Source: Rhodospirillales bacterium (GTDB lineage: Bacteria > Pseudomonadota > Alphaproteobacteria > Rhodospirillales_A > JACZKS01). From it: 23,380 nucleotides of DNA. Below are positions 21,161 through 23,380 of this stretch, in pieces (within the stretch, counting starts at the first letter, position 1; the number at the start of each line of letters is the position of its first letter). The position numbers were made by a program, and so were the translations under genes. The stretch is from assembly GCA_018648445.1 (NCBI GenBank), contig JABGRG010000057.1, positions 1-23,380 of the forward strand, given 5' to 3'. The notes beneath the pieces were generated by a model. The model was not told the DNA's origin, ran no database searches, and saw only the letters and a list, made by a program, of their open reading frames with translations.

Positions 21161-23380
21161 ATGCAATGCCCAAAATGCCGAACAGACAACGATCCAAAAA
21201 GTAAATTCTGCAGTTCTTGTGGCGAGAACCTATTCGAAAAGACGTCTACCGCGGCATCCTCTATCAGTGGTGGCGAGCGACGGCAGGTAACGGCGCTTTT
21301 CGTCGACGTCGTCGATAGCATGCCGTTAGCAGCCGAAATAGGGGAGGAGGCCCTCTTTCGTATTATGCACGACGTGATCGGTGGGATGGTGGAAGCGGTG
21401 AAGACGCACGGCGGTACCGTCGAAAAACTCACCGGTGACGGACTGTTGGCCCTATTTGGGGCGCCGATGGCGGTGGAGGAGGCACCACTGAACGCCTGCC
21501 GGGCGGGCCTCGACATACTTCAACGAATGCGTGACGAACGCGATCGAATCGAGATTGAACATGGCCAGCGCCCTCACTTGCGCATAGGCGTCAATACGGG
21601 TCATGCCGTCGTGGGAAGTCTTGGCACCGACCTGCAACAGGATGTGACGGCGTTGGGCGATTCTGTGAACGTGGCGTCCCGGCTCGAAGGTCTCGCAGAA
21701 CCCGATACCATGGTCATCGGTGAGTCGACCTATCAATTGGTTTCCGATTTTATCGAAGCAGAGTTCGCCGGCGAGCATATGGTCAAGGGCAAGACCGAGC
21801 CGCAAAAGATTTGGCGTGTTAATGCCTTGAAACTAGGAACAAAGCGTTTCGACGCGTCGCTCACGCGGGGACTAACGGCGTTGGTCGGCCGACGACACGA
21901 AGTCGAAACCATGCTCGACGAAATGAAATCAGCCGAAAATGGCGCCCTTAGGATTGTCCAAATTACAGGTGATGCAGGTATCGGAAAATCCCGATTGGTG
22001 CACGAATTTCAGCAACGGTTGCCCAAGAATGGCGCCACGTGGCTTCAAGGAAATTGTATCGAAAGTGGCCGGAATACGCCCTATCTACCGTTTATCGAAG
22101 TGGTTCGTTCATCGTTTCGCGTTGGTCCTGACGAAAATAGCTCCTCAGTCGAAAGGAAATTGAAGCGCGGATTGCAGATATTAGGCATCGACGCGGAAGA
22201 TGAAGCCCCATACCTGCTAAATCTCTTGGGCCACCGCGTGGACAGCGCTGAATTCACTAAGGATCATTCGGAGATCGCCGGCATCCGCACACGCAACCTG
22301 CTGGAGCGCATGGTAATTCAGAGATGCCAAATCTCTCCGATCGTACTTTTTATCGATGATTTGCATTGGATGGACTCGGCCTCTGAAGCGCTTCTTTTGC
22401 GGTTGATTGAAAATGCAATCACGTCACCATTGTTGTTGATATTCGCCTGCCGACCCGAATACCACCCGCCATGGTCCCGCGATACCAAGACTGCGGCACT
22501 GAATTTGACTCCGCTGTCGTCAAACTCAACCGAGGAACTGCTACGTCACCGCTTAGGTGTCAAAGACTTGCCGAGAACATTGGTGGAATTGGTGATCGAA
22601 AAATCGGAAGGCAATCCGCTTTTTGCCGAAGAGATCGTAAATTACCTGGTCGAGCATGGGGGCGTTTCTGACAACGGCATTGCTCACAACGTATCTGATG
22701 TCGTCTTACCCGTGTCGCTGGAAAACTTGTTGATGGCTCGAGTGGACAGCCTCGAAGAGGGACCAAAAAGACTATTGCAGGCGGCATCGGTTATTGGCCG
22801 GAATTTCGCCGTCGACCTAGCGGGCGAAGCCGCCGGCTCCAACGGACAGACGTCCACATTCGTGGCCGAGTTGGAACGCATGGAACTCATCCGTCCGGCC
22901 AACGATGCCGGCGGATATCAAATCAAACACGCGCTTACTCAAGACGCTGTCTATGACAGTCTTTTGCGCGAGCGGCGCGAAGAGCTTCACGAACGGGTGG
23001 CGGCCGCCATCGAGCGGCGTCACCAGGACCGATTGGGCGAAATTGCCGAAGCATTGGCCCACCATTACGGCCACACGCCAAGGGCCGAAAAGGCCGTTCT
23101 GTATATGGCGCAGGCAGGAGAAAAGAGTCTCAGGGTTTACTCCCTCGACGAAGCCGAACTTCGCCTTAGACAAGTGGTGGAATTGATCGAGAAAGTACCC
23201 GGATGCGCCGATGACGTATTCCTGACCGACGTGCTGTTGAACCTCGGCCGGGTGCAGTATTTCAGAGCCGATATGTACGGGCTTATCGAGCTCTTGGAAC
23301 CGCATCTGCAAAAGGTCGAGGCTTTGGCCGATCCCAAACGATTATCTCGGTTTCTTTTCGAAATCGGATACTCACATGTT
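21161..23380 (+). CDS. Zinc ribbon-class III cyclase-STAND ATPase-TPR protein (runs off right edge)
   Basis: 740 codons are open to the edge. The start ATG 21161 follows a GGGGGGAA ribosome site. Domains: zinc ribbon with Cys 3, 6, 17, 20 (CPKC…CSSC); class III nucleotide cyclase at about 40-220, with metal Asp D49 (LFVDVVDS) and D93 (KLTGDGLLALFG), K89 and T163 as likely adenine-selecting residues, and the catalytic N170/R174 in GDSVNVASRL; then an AAA/STAND ATPase with LVGR at 241-244, Walker A GDAGIGKS (270-277), and Walker B VLFIDDLHWMD. A winged-helix-like and TPR-like region begins near residue 600. All catalytic residues are present, so cAMP synthesis is likely. It is probably soluble, with no membrane segment seen. 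Similar architectures occur in alphaproteobacteria and actinobacteria; the input signal is unknown. Confidence 0.88.
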   Translation, partial: MQCPKCRTDNDPKSKFCSSCGENLFEKTSTAASSISGGERRQVTALFVDVVDSMPLAAEIGEEALFRIMHDVIGGMVEAVKTHGGTVEKLTGDGLLALFGAPMAVEEAPLNACRAGLDILQRMRDERDRIEIEHGQRPHLRIGVNTGHAVVGSLGTDLQQDVTALGDSVNVASRLEGLAEPDTMVIGESTYQLVSDFIEAEFAGEHMVKGKTEPQKIWRVNALKLGTKRFDASLTRGLTALVGRRHEVETMLDEMKSAENGALRIVQITGDAGIGKSRLVHEFQQRLPKNGATWLQGNCIESGRNTPYLPFIEVVRSSFRVGPDENSSSVERKLKRGLQILGIDAEDEAPYLLNLLGHRVDSAEFTKDHSEIAGIRTRNLLERMVIQRCQISPIVLFIDDLHWMDSASEALLLRLIENAITSPLLLIFACRPEYHPPWSRDTKTAALNLTPLSSNSTEELLRHRLGVKDLPRTLVELVIEKSEGNPLFAEEIVNYLVEHGGVSDNGIAHNVSDVVLPVSLENLLMARVDSLEEGPKRLLQAASVIGRNFAVDLAGEAAGSNGQTSTFVAELERMELIRPANDAGGYQIKHALTQDAVYDSLLRERREELHERVAAAIERRHQDRLGEIAEALAHHYGHTPRAEKAVLYMAQAGEKSLRVYSLDEAELRLRQVVELIEKVPGCADDVFLTDVLLNLGRVQYFRADMYGLIELLEPHLQKVEALADPKRLSRFLFEIGYSHV

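Overview
The window looks like a chromosomal segment of a GC-rich alphaproteobacterium, most likely Rhodospirillales-like. The evidence is the N-terminus of a mitochondrial-type (Suv3-like) helicase, an acnA gene lying head-to-head with a complete ccm operon, and generally GC-rich codon use. The placement is inferred from gene content and protein character, not from a database search.

Layout. 1-309 (-): start of a Suv3-like helicase that runs off the left edge. 418-870 (-): small exported protein of unknown function. 871-1281: no gene seen. 1282-2514 (+): Bcr/CflA-type MFS exporter, convergent with 2522-4258 (-), a class V PLP enzyme. That enzyme lies 45 nt downstream of pcm (L-isoaspartyl methyltransferase, 4304-4978, -), so the two probably form an operon. 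pcm is divergent from htpG (5113-7008, +), whose stop codon overlaps that of a secreted DUF1223 protein (7005-7721, -). Then come a glycine-zipper envelope protein (7852-8325, -) with a good terminator and aconitase acnA (8421-11117, -).

Between acnA and ccmA lies about 2.7 kb of different character (11118-13805). It is AT-richer in places and full of repeats: a 10-bp-phased CGTCA array, an inverted array built on CACAGAGAA, and a 12-bp tandem repeat ending inside a stop codon. Its genes are a short membrane-protein gene translationally coupled to a DUF2569-like gene, and a GFA-family zinc enzyme gene bracketed by two copies of a roughly 52-bp two-hairpin repeat. An orphan rho-independent terminator on the + strand suggests a small RNA. 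From memory, acnA and ccmA are direct divergent neighbours in several alphaproteobacteria, so this block may be inserted.

13806-20751 (+) is a complete cytochrome c maturation operon, ccmABCDEFGHI, including a 58-aa ccmD. Most junctions are start/stop overlaps. CcmAB with CcmCDE load haem onto the CcmE chaperone; CcmF, CcmH and CcmI ligate haem to apocytochrome; CcmG supplies periplasmic thiol reduction.

20752-21160 is noncoding, with what looks like a decayed IS5-type transposase start. 21161 to the right edge (+) is a large open reading frame joining a zinc ribbon, a class III nucleotide cyclase, a STAND/AAA-type ATPase and the start of a TPR-like region. I see no tRNA, rRNA or CRISPR array. 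The clearest candidates for something undescribed are the repeat-rich acnA-ccmA interval with its gfa-bracketing repeats and orphan terminator, and the multidomain cyclase-ATPase.
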